Of a stretch of 27,958 nt of DNA, positions 7,139 to 15,236 are shown piece by piece. The stretch is from RGIG3009 sp964390295. Its GTDB lineage: Bacteria > Bacillota > Clostridia > Oscillospirales > Acutalibacteraceae. How positions within the stretch are numbered: the first letter of the stretch is position 1; each line of letters begins with the position of its first letter. The notes below the pieces were generated by a model. That model did no database searches. It was given only the letters and a program-made list of their open reading frames with translations, and had not been told where the DNA came from. The DNA lies in assembly GCA_964390295.1 (NCBI GenBank), contig CAYMHR010000016.1, positions 1-27,958 of the forward strand. The letters run 5' to 3'. The translations under genes were made by a program, and so were the position numbers.

Positions 7139-8719
7139 TTATTTCAAGAAATTGCGTAGCGTACTCAAAGCGGATTCAACGTCCTTGGCGTAGACCAGAT
7201 AGGTTTCGCCGGTGTCGTGTACAGCCATATACTTGCCGGCGGAATACGTATATATTTTCACCCAACTGCTGTTTGAATTGTCAGCATTGGTTTGAATATT
7301 CACCGTCAGCATCGGTTCGCCGGAGGGCGATGCCGCGGTGCTTTCCGCACGCAGAATACCGATCAACGCCTGATAGACGTCACGGAAGGACTGGGTGTCG
7401 TAACGGGTTCCGTCGGAGACCACTTTCAAATTTTCTTCGGAGTCGTCCGTATCGGTGTAGTGGGTCAGCTCAAAAGAGGTCGTGACACCGTCCAGTGTAA
7501 CAGTGAACGTTTTCACGTCGGTGATATAGGAGAAAAACAGCAGTTCGTCCGCCAGGTCGTCGTATTGTACCTCGGCCCATTTCAGACTGCTGGTCACCAC
7601 CTCGTAAACGATCGGAACTAGCTCGTCGCCGTGATAAACGACCGCATACCGAAGAGATTCATCCTCTTCCACAACGTTGCCGAGCTTGATGGTGTATTCA
7701 AACGTATTATAGAAGGAATACGTTGTCGTCTCGTTGCCATCGTCGTCGGTTGTCGTTGTGCTTTTCCGAATCGACAGATTAACGGTGCAAGCCGAATACG
7801 GATTGTCCAGACCGTATTTGGCAAAATCAGCTTCTGTCGGACGAAGCATGGCCACGTCGCTACCGTAAAGCCCGGAAAAGGTGGAGACGGTGAGCATATC
7901 GGTGCCGTTTTTCAGGTTGCGCTTGAACGGCTTCGTTAAATAGTAACCGGTCAGGATTTGCGAGCTTTCGCTGGATGAAATCGAATCGCCGGATATTTGG
8001 AAGCGAATCGGTTCAGGACGTACCGTGCCGGACAAGGTTGCATCGCGAACCACGGTGGTGTCATCCGAATCGCTTTGCGATGCGGTGGGTGCCGAGATCG
8101 GGAGCATGGACAAATACCCGGTAGACGGCTGGGAAACGGTATCGACAAAGTCGGTATCGACCACGTAGATTGCGGCCGAGTTGCTTTCCCGGAAATAGTA
8201 GCCGTCGCCCTTGGGCGATTCGTCGCCGATTTCAAACGAAATGGTGCTTCCGTCGGTATAGAGAACGTCCAGCTTGGCGGTGCTGCACCCCTTTTCGGTA
8301 TCAAAGCCGAAGTCCTCCGGATTAGAGGGAGCGCTGTTCGCCATGCGCAACGCCGTGATTTCCTCCAGCTCCTCGATGAGGCTGGTGTAGTATACCGTGT
8401 TGGCAAAATCCTCCAGGTCCTCAAAGCCCTTGACGCGCAGGTTGCCCTGATCGTTTGTCTCTATGGTGAAGGTTTCTTTCGGCGTGGTGACGTTCACGGA
8501 ATACACAGTGGTGTTGCCGGTAGTCGTACCGGTTGGTTTCGTGCTGTTCGCCGTGAGTGTCGGCTTAAACGCGATGGTTGTCGCTTCGGTTTCCGTTGTG
8601 GTTTGAGTGCTGTCGCCATCCGAGGAGGAGGGGAGCAGGAGAATTACTCCGAACATGACGCCCAGCAGGGCGACCAGCGCGATGACGGAAAGCAGCAACG
8701 TACGTGTGCGCTTACTCAT
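7139..8719 (-). CDS. DUF4340-type membrane-anchored protein of a Gld-like ABC operon
   Basis: A 526-residue protein with one N-terminal membrane helix (about 8-30), a Thr/Ser-rich linker (about 31-70) and a long beta-rich extracytoplasmic region. I assign it to the DUF4340 family from the repeating layout: VYSVNVTTPKETFTIET, then a short domain with STISFEIGDESPKGDGYYFRES, then VYVVDTDFVDTV-like segments and later repeats. Genes of this type typically follow ABC permease and GldG-like genes. The ATG at 8719 follows AAGGAGGC, and its first 4 nt overlap the end of the GldG-like gene (ATGA). Its biochemical role is unknown. It is last in the operon and followed by a strong terminator. Confidence 0.75.
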   Translation of the reverse strand: MSKRTRTLLLSVIALVALLGVMFGVILLLPSSSDGDSTQTTTETEATTIAFKPTLTANSTKPTGTTTGNTTVYSVNVTTPKETFTIETNDQGNLRVKGFEDLEDFANTVYYTSLIEELEEITALRMANSAPSNPEDFGFDTEKGCSTAKLDVLYTDGSTISFEIGDESPKGDGYYFRESNSAAIYVVDTDFVDTVSQPSTGYLSMLPISAPTASQSDSDDTTVVRDATLSGTVRPEPIRFQISGDSISSSESSQILTGYYLTKPFKRNLKNGTDMLTVSTFSGLYGSDVAMLRPTEADFAKYGLDNPYSACTVNLSIRKSTTTTDDDGNETTTYSFYNTFEYTIKLGNVVEEDESLRYAVVYHGDELVPIVYEVVTSSLKWAEVQYDDLADELLFFSYITDVKTFTVTLDGVTTSFELTHYTDTDDSEENLKVVSDGTRYDTQSFRDVYQALIGILRAESTAASPSGEPMLTVNIQTNADNSNSSWVKIYTYSAGKYMAVHDTGETYLVYAKDVESALSTLRNFLK

Positions 8720-10314
8720 AAGTGCCTCCTTCTGAAGAACACGAAGAGGCTGACGGAAACCAGTGCGATCGGTAACGCAATGAAGATGATTCGGATCACC
8801 AAGGCATCTTTCTCCGTAAAGGACAGCGTCGGCGTCGTCAAATTTTTGGAGGAGATGGCAATAGTGTTACCTAACTGACAGGTGTTGCGTACCGGTTCCA
8901 GCGTAAGCTCTTCATTTTTATATTCAACGTACGTGGCGCTATACAAGGGATACAAATAACCGCCGCTGACGATCACGTGGTTTTCCACCATGCCGCTGGC
9001 TTCGACTGCATAAGCCATGCCAATGGGGGCCGCATCGGCTTTAGTCGAGTTTTTGCTACCGGAGCTGATCGTGTCCACGTCGACCAGCTCGGCGCCGCTG
9101 GAAAAGGTGATCAGCGATACGTTACCGACGCCGGTTTCGGAGGGGTCTTCTTCGTTGCTTAATTTCAACTGGAGCGTATACGGCATAAAGACCGTTCCGC
9201 TGCTGTCGGTGATGTCGGAGGAGTACATTTGTGCGAACGGCATAAACTCGCCGTTCGGTCCGGGCATGTAGTTGTTGGTATTGGCTTCTGCAATCAATTG
9301 ATCCGTCACGGTAATGCCGTAATCGTCGGCCAGAAAATCATACAGATTTCCACGACCGTCGGCGTTCTCCGTCGTGAATTCATAGTTGCACAGAACGAAC
9401 AGGTTGCGGCCTAACTCGCCGTCGTTGTTCAGCCACTCGCGCAGACGGTTGATCTCATCGATCGTATAGTCCGTGGTGGGGGCGGCGATGATCAGCATTT
9501 CCGTCGTTTCATCAATAGTGCTGGCAGAAGCAGATTTGAAATTCAGCTCTTGCGTGGCGTAACCGTTTAATTCATACAGGCTTTTCATGGTGGAGATCAG
9601 CTCGGAGTTTTCGTCGTGGCCGGTCAGGAAGGTGATAGTAACGGTTTTGCCTCCGCAAAGTGAGTTGACCGTGGAGGAAAGGACTTCTTCTACCTTGGAG
9701 GTATACACGTAGCCGTAGGTAGAGTCATAGTCGTAAGAATACAGACTATCGACGCCGAACATACGACTTTGTGTTCCGCAACGGAACAGGATGCTACCGT
9801 ATTCAACGTCGTAGTCGCTGAATTTGGTCGCCAGAGTCGGGTTGGATTCCAAATCGTAATACGTGACCTGGATGCGCCCGTTACTGAGCGAGCCGTATTC
9901 CTTGGTAAACTGATAGAACTGGCGCATGATGATGTTGTATTCGTCCTGACTAAAGGACGGTGATTGAAAATAGCTTTCGCTCAAGAAAATATCGATGGTA
10001 ATATCCTCTTTCACGTTTTTGGCAACTGCACGCGCCTGATCCGACAAGGTGTAGGTGTTATCCGTCGTTAAGTCAAACGACAAGGGAAAACGGTTGTACA
10101 GTACGCTGACAATCACGTTGAAGACTAAAATGGCGGCTACCACCACAATAGAAAAAATCGTTGCCGTGGTGCCAAGGCGCAGCTTGCGATTGTTTTTCCA
10201 GTTTAAGCGGAAGCGTTTCTTTTTCGGAGCATCAGCCACTTCTTCCGGCGCGACGTCGGTAGTTGTTTGAATCTCATCGGACTTTTTCTTTCCAAAGAAA
10301 AACTGTTTATTCAT
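8716..10314 (-). CDS. GldG-like ABC transporter auxiliary protein
   Basis: A 532-residue protein with a charged cytoplasmic N-terminus (1-45), a membrane helix (about 50-75), a large extracytoplasmic domain and a C-terminal membrane helix (about 503-527) ending FFRRRHL. The fold pattern fits the GldG/ABC-auxiliary family: TYTLSDQARAVAKNVKEDITIDIFLSE at the start of the soluble domain, ITYYDLESNP-like and TVTITFLTGHDE segments, and LIIAAPTTDYTIDEINRLREWL. It is thought to work with a Gld-type permease and ATPase. Its substrate outside Bacteroidetes gliding is unknown. The ATG at 10314 has GGGAGG 8 nt upstream. Confidence 0.8.
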   Translation of the reverse strand: MNKQFFFGKKKSDEIQTTTDVAPEEVADAPKKKRFRLNWKNNRKLRLGTTATIFSIVVVAAILVFNVIVSVLYNRFPLSFDLTTDNTYTLSDQARAVAKNVKEDITIDIFLSESYFQSPSFSQDEYNIIMRQFYQFTKEYGSLSNGRIQVTYYDLESNPTLATKFSDYDVEYGSILFRCGTQSRMFGVDSLYSYDYDSTYGYVYTSKVEEVLSSTVNSLCGGKTVTITFLTGHDENSELISTMKSLYELNGYATQELNFKSASASTIDETTEMLIIAAPTTDYTIDEINRLREWLNNDGELGRNLFVLCNYEFTTENADGRGNLYDFLADDYGITVTDQLIAEANTNNYMPGPNGEFMPFAQMYSSDITDSSGTVFMPYTLQLKLSNEEDPSETGVGNVSLITFSSGAELVDVDTISSGSKNSTKADAAPIGMAYAVEASGMVENHVIVSGGYLYPLYSATYVEYKNEELTLEPVRNTCQLGNTIAISSKNLTTPTLSFTEKDALVIRIIFIALPIALVSVSLFVFFRRRHL

Positions 10315-10330
10315 AGCGGAATACCTCCCT

Positions 10331-11041
10331 TCAATTCCATCTTTTGCGATCCAGCAGGCGAACGGTTAAGAACAGAAATAACGCTTGCATGGACAGGAAA
10401 AAGACAATGTCATGGTATTGGATGGCACCGACGGCAAAGTTGGAAAAGCGTTGTGTAACCGACAAAAACGAGACAACGGTGCTGATCCAGGTGACGCCGG
10501 AGATCAGGGAGGGGAGATAATCGACCATGATCAACAGCAACGAGGCAATAAAGGTGCCGAGTGCCGCAACGAACTGACTTTCCGTCAGGCAGGAAATGAG
10601 CAGACCGATCGCAACGACCATGCCACCTAACAGCAACAGACCGACGTAATTGCCGATGATTACCAGCCAATCGGGAGTGGTTTTCATGGCGACGATGACG
10701 GCGCAAAGCAGGGTCAGGGAGCAGCTGATGGCGAAGAGAAGAATGGCGGCAAAGAATTTACCGAGCACGATGCCGGTAAGACCGACAGGCGAGGTGAAAA
10801 GAAGCTGATCGGTTTTTTGGCGTTTATCATCGCTCATGAGGCGCATGGTTAAAATCGGGAGCACCAGCAACAGCACGTAGCTCTGCAGGTTTTGAAATAC
10901 GTAGGTGAGGTCCGGCGTTTGATAGCCGACGTTGTATTGATAAAAGATCAGGCCGGTCAGGGCAAACATCATGGCAATGACACAATACCCGATGGGAGAA
11001 GTGAAATACGTTTTGAATTCACGCTTAAATACAGCGGTCAT
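10331..11041 (-). CDS. ABC-2 type permease (GldF-like)
   Basis: A 236-residue integral membrane protein with about six hydrophobic segments. It begins MTAVFKREFKTYFTSPIGYCV, the cytoplasmic start typical of ABC-2/GldF permeases, and carries LPILTMRLMSDDKRQKTDQLLFTSPV, a conserved cytoplasmic loop of this family. It would form the membrane channel energised by the preceding ATPase. The ATG at 11041 overlaps the ATPase stop by 4 nt and has AAGGAGGT 8 nt upstream. Confidence 0.87.
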   Translation of the reverse strand: MTAVFKREFKTYFTSPIGYCVIAMMFALTGLIFYQYNVGYQTPDLTYVFQNLQSYVLLLVLPILTMRLMSDDKRQKTDQLLFTSPVGLTGIVLGKFFAAILLFAISCSLTLLCAVIVAMKTTPDWLVIIGNYVGLLLLGGMVVAIGLLISCLTESQFVAALGTFIASLLLIMVDYLPSLISGVTWISTVVSFLSVTQRFSNFAVGAIQYHDIVFFLSMQALFLFLTVRLLDRKRWN

Positions 11042-12006
11042 TTCCGTTTACCTCCTTTGCGAGTGGCGGTGGGAATTTTTTCCCGTGTGAGTTCAATGAA
11101 GATTTCCTCCAAGGACATTTCCATCGATTTTAAGCCGACCAGAGGAAGTCCTTCCTTGGCAAGCATCGTAAACAGGGAGCGGCGAAAATCGGCGTCGCGC
11201 ACCGGCTCCAGAGCGTATTCAAATATGCCCGGTTCACGCTCGCCTAAGGTGGTAACGGAGGCAATGCCGGGCACGTGCTTCAGCAGGGAATACGCGCGTT
11301 GCTCATCACCGGCGATGCGAGCCATAAGGCGGTGATCCTTGGAAAACTCGGCAGACAGGTTGGTCGCCGTGTTGTCGGCCACGATTTCACCGTTGTTGAT
11401 GATGACGATACGATCGCACACGGCTTCGATTTCGGGGAGAATGTGCGAGGATAGGATCACCGTATGGTGTTTGCCCAGATTCTTGATCAACGAGCGGATC
11501 TCGATGATTTGATTCGGGTCCAGACCGACGGTCGGCTCATCCAAAATCAGTACCGGCGGATTGCCGATCAGTGCTTGAGCAAAGCCGACGCGCTGACGGT
11601 AACCTTTGGAAAGGTTTTTGATCAGTCGCCCGTACACTTCTTCAATGTGAACCAAATGGCAAATTTCGGAAATGTGCTTGCGACGGTTGATGGTGCATTT
11701 CTTCAAGTCGTACACAAAGTCCAGATATTCGCGCACCGTCATATCCAAATACAGCGGCGGCTGTTCCGGCAAATAGCCGATGTTGGCTTTGGCTTTGTTG
11801 GGATCGTCCAGAATATCGACGTTATCGATGTTCACGGTTCCGGAGGTGGCGGAAAGATACCCGGTAAGAATGTTCATCGTGGTGGACTTACCGGCACCGT
11901 TTGGCCCCAAAAAGCCCAAAATCTCGCCTTCTTCGACCCGAAAGCTGATGTTGTTTACGGCACAGTGCGAACCATAGCGTTTAGTTAAGTTCTGCACTTC
12001 AATCAT
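11038..12006 (-). CDS. ABC transporter ATP-binding protein (GldA-like)
   Basis: A 322-residue ABC ATPase, first gene of the four-gene operon. Motifs: Walker A GPNGAGKSTT (about 34-43), Q-loop region GYLPEQPPLY, a variant signature NLSKGYRQRVGFAQAL instead of LSGGQ, Walker B PVLILDEPTVGLDP and H-loop SSHIL. A C-terminal regulatory extension of about 100 residues follows. The ATG at 12006, which begins MIEVQNLTKRYG, is chosen over the upstream in-frame start because the domain starts here and AAAGGA lies 9 nt before it. Confidence 0.92.
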   Translation of the reverse strand: MIEVQNLTKRYGSHCAVNNISFRVEEGEILGFLGPNGAGKSTTMNILTGYLSATSGTVNIDNVDILDDPNKAKANIGYLPEQPPLYLDMTVREYLDFVYDLKKCTINRRKHISEICHLVHIEEVYGRLIKNLSKGYRQRVGFAQALIGNPPVLILDEPTVGLDPNQIIEIRSLIKNLGKHHTVILSSHILPEIEAVCDRIVIINNGEIVADNTATNLSAEFSKDHRLMARIAGDEQRAYSLLKHVPGIASVTTLGEREPGIFEYALEPVRDADFRRSLFTMLAKEGLPLVGLKSMEMSLEEIFIELTREKIPTATRKGGKRK

Positions 12007-12059
12007 GAGAACACGTCCTTTCTGTAACAGTGAGAAGGTATGTCGATACACACCTTCAC

Positions 12060-12088
12060 AATATACCATAGCATACCAAAGAAATGTG
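12060..12088 (-). promoter_or_regulatory. Promoter for the Gld-like ABC operon
   Basis: On the minus strand, TATATT (12065-12060) is preceded by TGG, making an extended -10. A weak -35 (CACATT, 12088-12083) stands 17 nt away. It lies about 55 nt upstream of the ATPase start. Confidence 0.45.
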
Positions 12089-12115
12089 TTTTTTTTGTGT
12101 TTTTACAAAAGGCTT

Positions 12116-12142
12116 TTGTTTTTTGGAAAGTTGTGATATACT
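12116..12142 (+). promoter_or_regulatory. Promoter for ribF-HAD
   Basis: TATACT at 12137-12142 is preceded by TGA, giving an extended -10; a weak -35 (TTGTTT) is at 12116-12121. Transcription would start near 12149, leaving a leader of only about 16 nt, too short for an FMN riboswitch. Confidence 0.5.
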
Positions 12143-12164
12143 GGTTGAAAAAGGGGGTGGGATC

Positions 12165-13736
12165 GTGGTTCGACAAAGTTGGCGGCCCGGTGTGGCACTG
12201 CCGTGCGTGCGTCGTTCGGTAGCGTTGGGCGTGTTCGACGGTATGCATTTAGGACATCGGGCGGTGATTGCCGCCGCGCGCAACGTCACCTCGCCCTCCG
12301 CCTCGATCCCGTTTCCCACGGTAACGGTGTTGTCGTTGACCGGTGTCCCCAAATCCGGTGGGCGACTCATTTCCGAGCAGCAGGAGTGTGAGCAGGCACG
12401 CACGCTGGGGGTGGACGAGTGGCTCTCCGTTTCGTTTGAGTCGGTTCGCCACTTCAGCCCACAGGAATTTGTCGATCGGGTATTATACCGCGCGTTACAG
12501 GCACAGGTCGTGTGCTGTGGATACAATTTTCGGTTCGGTCTCGGTGGTGTCGGTGATGCCGCGTTGCTGAAAACCTTGTGTGAGCCGCTCGGCATAGAAG
12601 TACGCGTCGTTCCGGAGGTCAAGCGTGACGGTGCTACCGTCAGCTCCACCGTGATTCGTCGCGCATTGGCCGACGGTGATCCGGAACGGGCGCGCGGTTT
12701 TCTCGGCCGTCCCTATGCCCTGACGCTTCCCGTAGGCTCCGGCGATCATCGCGGCACAGGGTGGGGAGTTCCCACGCTGAATCAATTGTTGCCGCCCGAA
12801 TACGCCGTTCCGCGCTACGGCGTGTACGCTTCGTTGGTCGTGCTGGATGGCGTACAGCATCGGGCGATTACCAACTTGGGGATTCATCCCACGGTGGGCG
12901 GTGCCAATGCACCTCAGGCGGAAACCTACGTCGAGGATTACAGCGGCGATTTGTACGGACAAACCGTGACTGTGGAGCTGATCCGCTTTTTTCGCGAGGA
13001 GCGTTGCTTTGAAAGTGTGGAGCAGCTCCGCACGCAGATTGCCAATGACCTTCGCACGGCTCACACTACGCTCGGCGGTGACGGTGGCCGAGCTGTTCTG
13101 TTCGATTTTGACGATACCCTGCAAGACCGTGCGACCGCTTTTTTGGGCGCGGCACAGGAAATGCTCCGTCGAGCGTTTCCCACCTTGTCTGCCGACGAGC
13201 TGACGCAACGTGCCCAGCAGATGTTGGAGGAAAATTGCGGCGGATACGTCGATTATCATGAGTATTTTCAGCGATTGAAGGCGCGCTGGGATTGGCCGGC
13301 GGAAGCGGATGCGCTGTGGCAGGAGTTTCAAAGGCGCTTTCCCTTTTATACTGCACCGTTTTCCGACGCGGAGCGCGTACTGCGTGAACTGAAGCGGCGC
13401 GGCTACCGATTGGGGGTCATTACCAACGGCGTTATGCCACAACAGAATCTCAAGCTGGACGCCTCTGCCTTGCGTCCGTTGCTCGACGTGGTGCTGATCG
13501 GTGGTGAGGAGGGGGTCGCCAAGCCGTCTCCCGAAGTGTTTCGACGCGCGGCACAACGACTTTGCGTATCCCCGGAGAAGTGCGTCTACGTTGGAGATTA
13601 TCCCCCGAACGATTTGGTGGGGGCGCAACGTGCCGGCATGGTTCCGCTGTATTTGGATATGTCCGGTCAGGACGATCGTTTTCCGGAAGTGGAGCGGATC
13701 ACGTCCTTGCCGGAACTGTTGGATCGGTTAGAATAA
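12165..13736 (+). CDS. ribF: RibF (riboflavin kinase/FAD synthetase) fused to a HAD-family phosphatase
   Basis: A 523-residue protein, much longer than ordinary RibF (about 310). Residues 1-300 are bifunctional RibF. The adenylyltransferase domain has LGVFDGMHLGHR (21-32), CCGYNFRFGLGG and SSTVIRRAL. The riboflavin kinase domain has HRGTGWGVPTLN (195-206), ETYVEDYSGDLYG and VELIRFFREERCFESVEQL. After a short linker, residues 308-523 form a HAD hydrolase: nucleophile motif FDFDDT (313-318), ITNG (419-422), Lys453 and GDYPPND (477-483). RibF makes FMN and FAD from riboflavin. The phosphatase could act on a riboflavin precursor, on FMN, or on something unrelated. The frame is continuous across the junction. 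The GTG at 12165 follows an AGGGGGTGG site; the frame open from 12084 precedes the promoter. Confidence 0.9.
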   Translation: MVRQSWRPGVALPCVRRSVALGVFDGMHLGHRAVIAAARNVTSPSASIPFPTVTVLSLTGVPKSGGRLISEQQECEQARTLGVDEWLSVSFESVRHFSPQEFVDRVLYRALQAQVVCCGYNFRFGLGGVGDAALLKTLCEPLGIEVRVVPEVKRDGATVSSTVIRRALADGDPERARGFLGRPYALTLPVGSGDHRGTGWGVPTLNQLLPPEYAVPRYGVYASLVVLDGVQHRAITNLGIHPTVGGANAPQAETYVEDYSGDLYGQTVTVELIRFFREERCFESVEQLRTQIANDLRTAHTTLGGDGGRAVLFDFDDTLQDRATAFLGAAQEMLRRAFPTLSADELTQRAQQMLEENCGGYVDYHEYFQRLKARWDWPAEADALWQEFQRRFPFYTAPFSDAERVLRELKRRGYRLGVITNGVMPQQNLKLDASALRPLLDVVLIGGEEGVAKPSPEVFRRAAQRLCVSPEKCVYVGDYPPNDLVGAQRAGMVPLYLDMSGQDDRFPEVERITSLPELLDRLE

Positions 13737-13740
13737 TCAA

Positions 13741-13787
13741 AAGCACCCGTCAAACGGCCTTGTGGCCGGACGACGGGTGCTTTTTTT
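13741..13787 (+). terminator. Intrinsic terminator after ribF-HAD
   Basis: An 11-bp stem (13741-13751 with 13772-13782) encloses an inner GC-rich hairpin (CGGCC/GGCCG) and is followed by seven Ts (13781-13787). The A-rich left flank could let it also work on the minus strand for the small gene ending at 13835. Confidence 0.85.
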
Positions 13788-13834
13788 GCCAATCGGAGCG
13801 AAAAGCCCACGCGAGGACTTTTCACTTTATAACT

Positions 13835-14104
13835 TTATAATAAGAGAAATAACACGCGCTCTGCCAGCAGACTCAGCGCGCCGCCGAGCAGGATGAGCAA
13901 TGTCCGTTGCCAATGCCTGCGTTGTCGTGCGCGCCGCAGTCCGGTGTAGCCGTCCTGCGACTGTAATACCCGGTCGGCTTCGTCGTGTAACAGCTCCTCC
14001 GCCTCATCCGCACACGCCGGGCGGACGACCAAAAACGCTCGTTCAAAATAGGGGCTGTTGGTGCCGGTGATCTCTACGATCTGACGGCTGATTCCTTTTA
14101 TCAT
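13835..14104 (-). CDS. Small tail-anchored protein of unknown function
   Basis: An 89-residue protein starting at the ATG at 14104, which follows AAGGAGGG with good spacing; the frame upstream to 14293 has no ribosome site and is rejected. The N-terminal region (1-30) contains IVEITGTNSPYFERAFLVVRP, a compact block that looks conserved and is of a type I associate with small Clostridia proteins of unknown function. A charged middle region (31-68) is rich in Glu, Asp and Arg. The C-terminus (about 69-89) is one hydrophobic helix, LLILLGGALSLLAERVLFLL, so it is probably tail-anchored. I do not recognise a named family. Confidence 0.65.
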   Translation of the reverse strand: MIKGISRQIVEITGTNSPYFERAFLVVRPACADEAEELLHDEADRVLQSQDGYTGLRRARQRRHWQRTLLILLGGALSLLAERVLFLLL

Positions 14105-14392
14105 GTGTGCCCTCCTTGCCGGTGTCAACTCGAAGAAAAGTATGGAGCGGGGACGAAATTTTATGCAGGTTTCACAAGAAAAATTTCGTCGAAATTGTAC
14201 GTCGGACAAGGCGGTATAACTCTTTGTAATAATTTGTTTTTCACGGTTTTGGTGGAAAACTATGTGGAAAATGTGAACAAATCGCGGTTTCAAAGGGGCT
14301 TTGCCAGCGTTTGCCGTCGAAAAAACCGTGAAAAATTATTTTTCTCAAATTTTTTGGATACAAACTGTTGAATTTTTCACCGTATCGACCGG
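14105..14392. other. AT-rich intergenic spacer with an inverted repeat and DnaA-box-like 9-mers
   Basis: A 288-nt gene-free stretch between two minus-strand genes, clearly more AT-rich than its flanks. It holds a perfect 14-bp inverted repeat, TTTTTCACGGTTTT at 14237-14250 and its complement at 14322-14335. It also has 9-mers close to the relaxed DnaA box TTWTNCACA: on the minus strand TTTTCCACC (14259-14251), TTTTCCACA (14271-14263, a full match), TTGTTCACA (14280-14272) and TTTTTCACG (14335-14327); on the plus strand TTTTTCACG (14237-14245) and TTTTTCACC (14373-14381). It must also contain the promoter of the small tail-anchored gene, which I could not place confidently. Confidence 0.5.
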
Positions 14393-15088
14393 TTACGGCA
14401 TTCGCCCGGTCAGATACTTCACCGACCGTTCTACCGCATCGCGAGAATTTCCCCAATCGGCCCCTTCGCTACTACTGCGATAGTCGAACATTTTGCAAAA
14501 ATGCGTCACATCGCCGTGCAATTCCTGCAACGTGCGTCGGGACAGCGACGCGGCGACCTTGGCAAACTCTGGCACGCGTTTTTTGTTCATGCCGCCGGCT
14601 TCCGCCGCTTGCACCAATTCGGTGAAGTGGGGGAGGCAGAGCTGTGGCTGTTCCGCAAACAGCTTGCGAAAGTCTTCCTCATTCTCCCATAGGCGACAAA
14701 CCGTGGCGAGCATCCGCGTCATCGCCCAGTCCACCTGTTGGCATAAAAAGCAGGTGGCGTGGTGCTCGTTGGCGCTTTTCGCCTGTTTTCGCGCGCTTTT
14801 GCCGAGAATCGGCGCTCCCTTAAACACGGTTTGCTCCAGCTCGGTCAGATGGCTTTCCAGCATCAGCGCCACACCGAGACGGTTGCGTTGCTTGAGGATC
14901 AGACGGTAGTGATCGATGCAAAAGCCGAGGCGATTGGTTTCCATGCGAACGTCTGGCTCCATCATGGCGGCTCCGGTGATGTATTCCGCGACGCGGACTT
15001 CCAGTAGGTCGCGCATACGGCAAATGGGGCAACCGTCCTTCGGCTCGAACACCTCACTGACGGGAATACTGGTAATATCTTCGCGCAT
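14393..15088 (-). CDS. DUF6062-type protein with two CxxC...CxxH sites
   Basis: A 231-residue soluble protein. The ATG at 15088, beginning MREDITSIPVSEVF, follows AAAGGATG; the frame upstream to 15214 passes through the promoter and is rejected. I assign DUF6062 from the N-terminal block with GCPICRMRD, then RLGFCIDHYRLI, and the C-terminal CFLCQQVDWAM with LCLPHFTELV. The cysteines form two matching sets: C20, C23, C57, H60 and C113, C116, C151, H154, with nearly equal spacing. This looks like an internally duplicated metal-binding module, probably zinc. No enzymatic function is known to me. It is divergent from fba. Confidence 0.75.
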   Translation of the reverse strand: MREDITSIPVSEVFEPKDGCPICRMRDLLEVRVAEYITGAAMMEPDVRMETNRLGFCIDHYRLILKQRNRLGVALMLESHLTELEQTVFKGAPILGKSARKQAKSANEHHATCFLCQQVDWAMTRMLATVCRLWENEEDFRKLFAEQPQLCLPHFTELVQAAEAGGMNKKRVPEFAKVAASLSRRTLQELHGDVTHFCKMFDYRSSSEGADWGNSRDAVERSVKYLTGRMP

Positions 15089-15110
15089 AATCGCACATCC
15101 TTTCCCGTTC

Positions 15111-15139
15111 AGTATACCAATTTTTCGGGTGCCGGACAA
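15111..15139 (-). promoter_or_regulatory. Promoter for the DUF6062 gene
   Basis: On the minus strand, TTGTCC (15139-15134) and an extended -10 TGGTATACT (TATACT at 15116-15111) are 17 nt apart, about 22 nt upstream of the start codon. Confidence 0.6.
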
Positions 15140-15178
15140 GTTTTTTTGAAAAAGAATAGAATTTTTTGAAGAAAGGCT

Positions 15179-15206
15179 TTGAATTTCCGCAGAGATGGTG
15201 TATAAT
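15179..15206 (+). promoter_or_regulatory. Promoter for fba
   Basis: TTGAAT (15179-15184) and a perfect TATAAT (15201-15206) are separated by 16 nt. The ribosome site AGGAGG lies at 15223-15228 before the ATG at 15237. Confidence 0.75.
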
Positions 15207-15236
15207 AGTGGCATATTGAGTTAGGAGGTCAAAACT

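Noticed and set aside
12143..12164. FMN riboswitch upstream of ribF
   Set aside because: The predicted transcript leader is only about 16 nt and the upstream DNA shows no conserved riboswitch core.
12495..13628. Long open frame (377 codons) antisense to ribF-HAD
   Set aside because: Antisense to intact RibF and HAD motifs, with no ribosome site and no family resemblance.
14241..14456. Short frames within the AT-rich spacer
   Set aside because: No ribosome sites, and they run into the DUF6062 gene; composition fits non-coding DNA.
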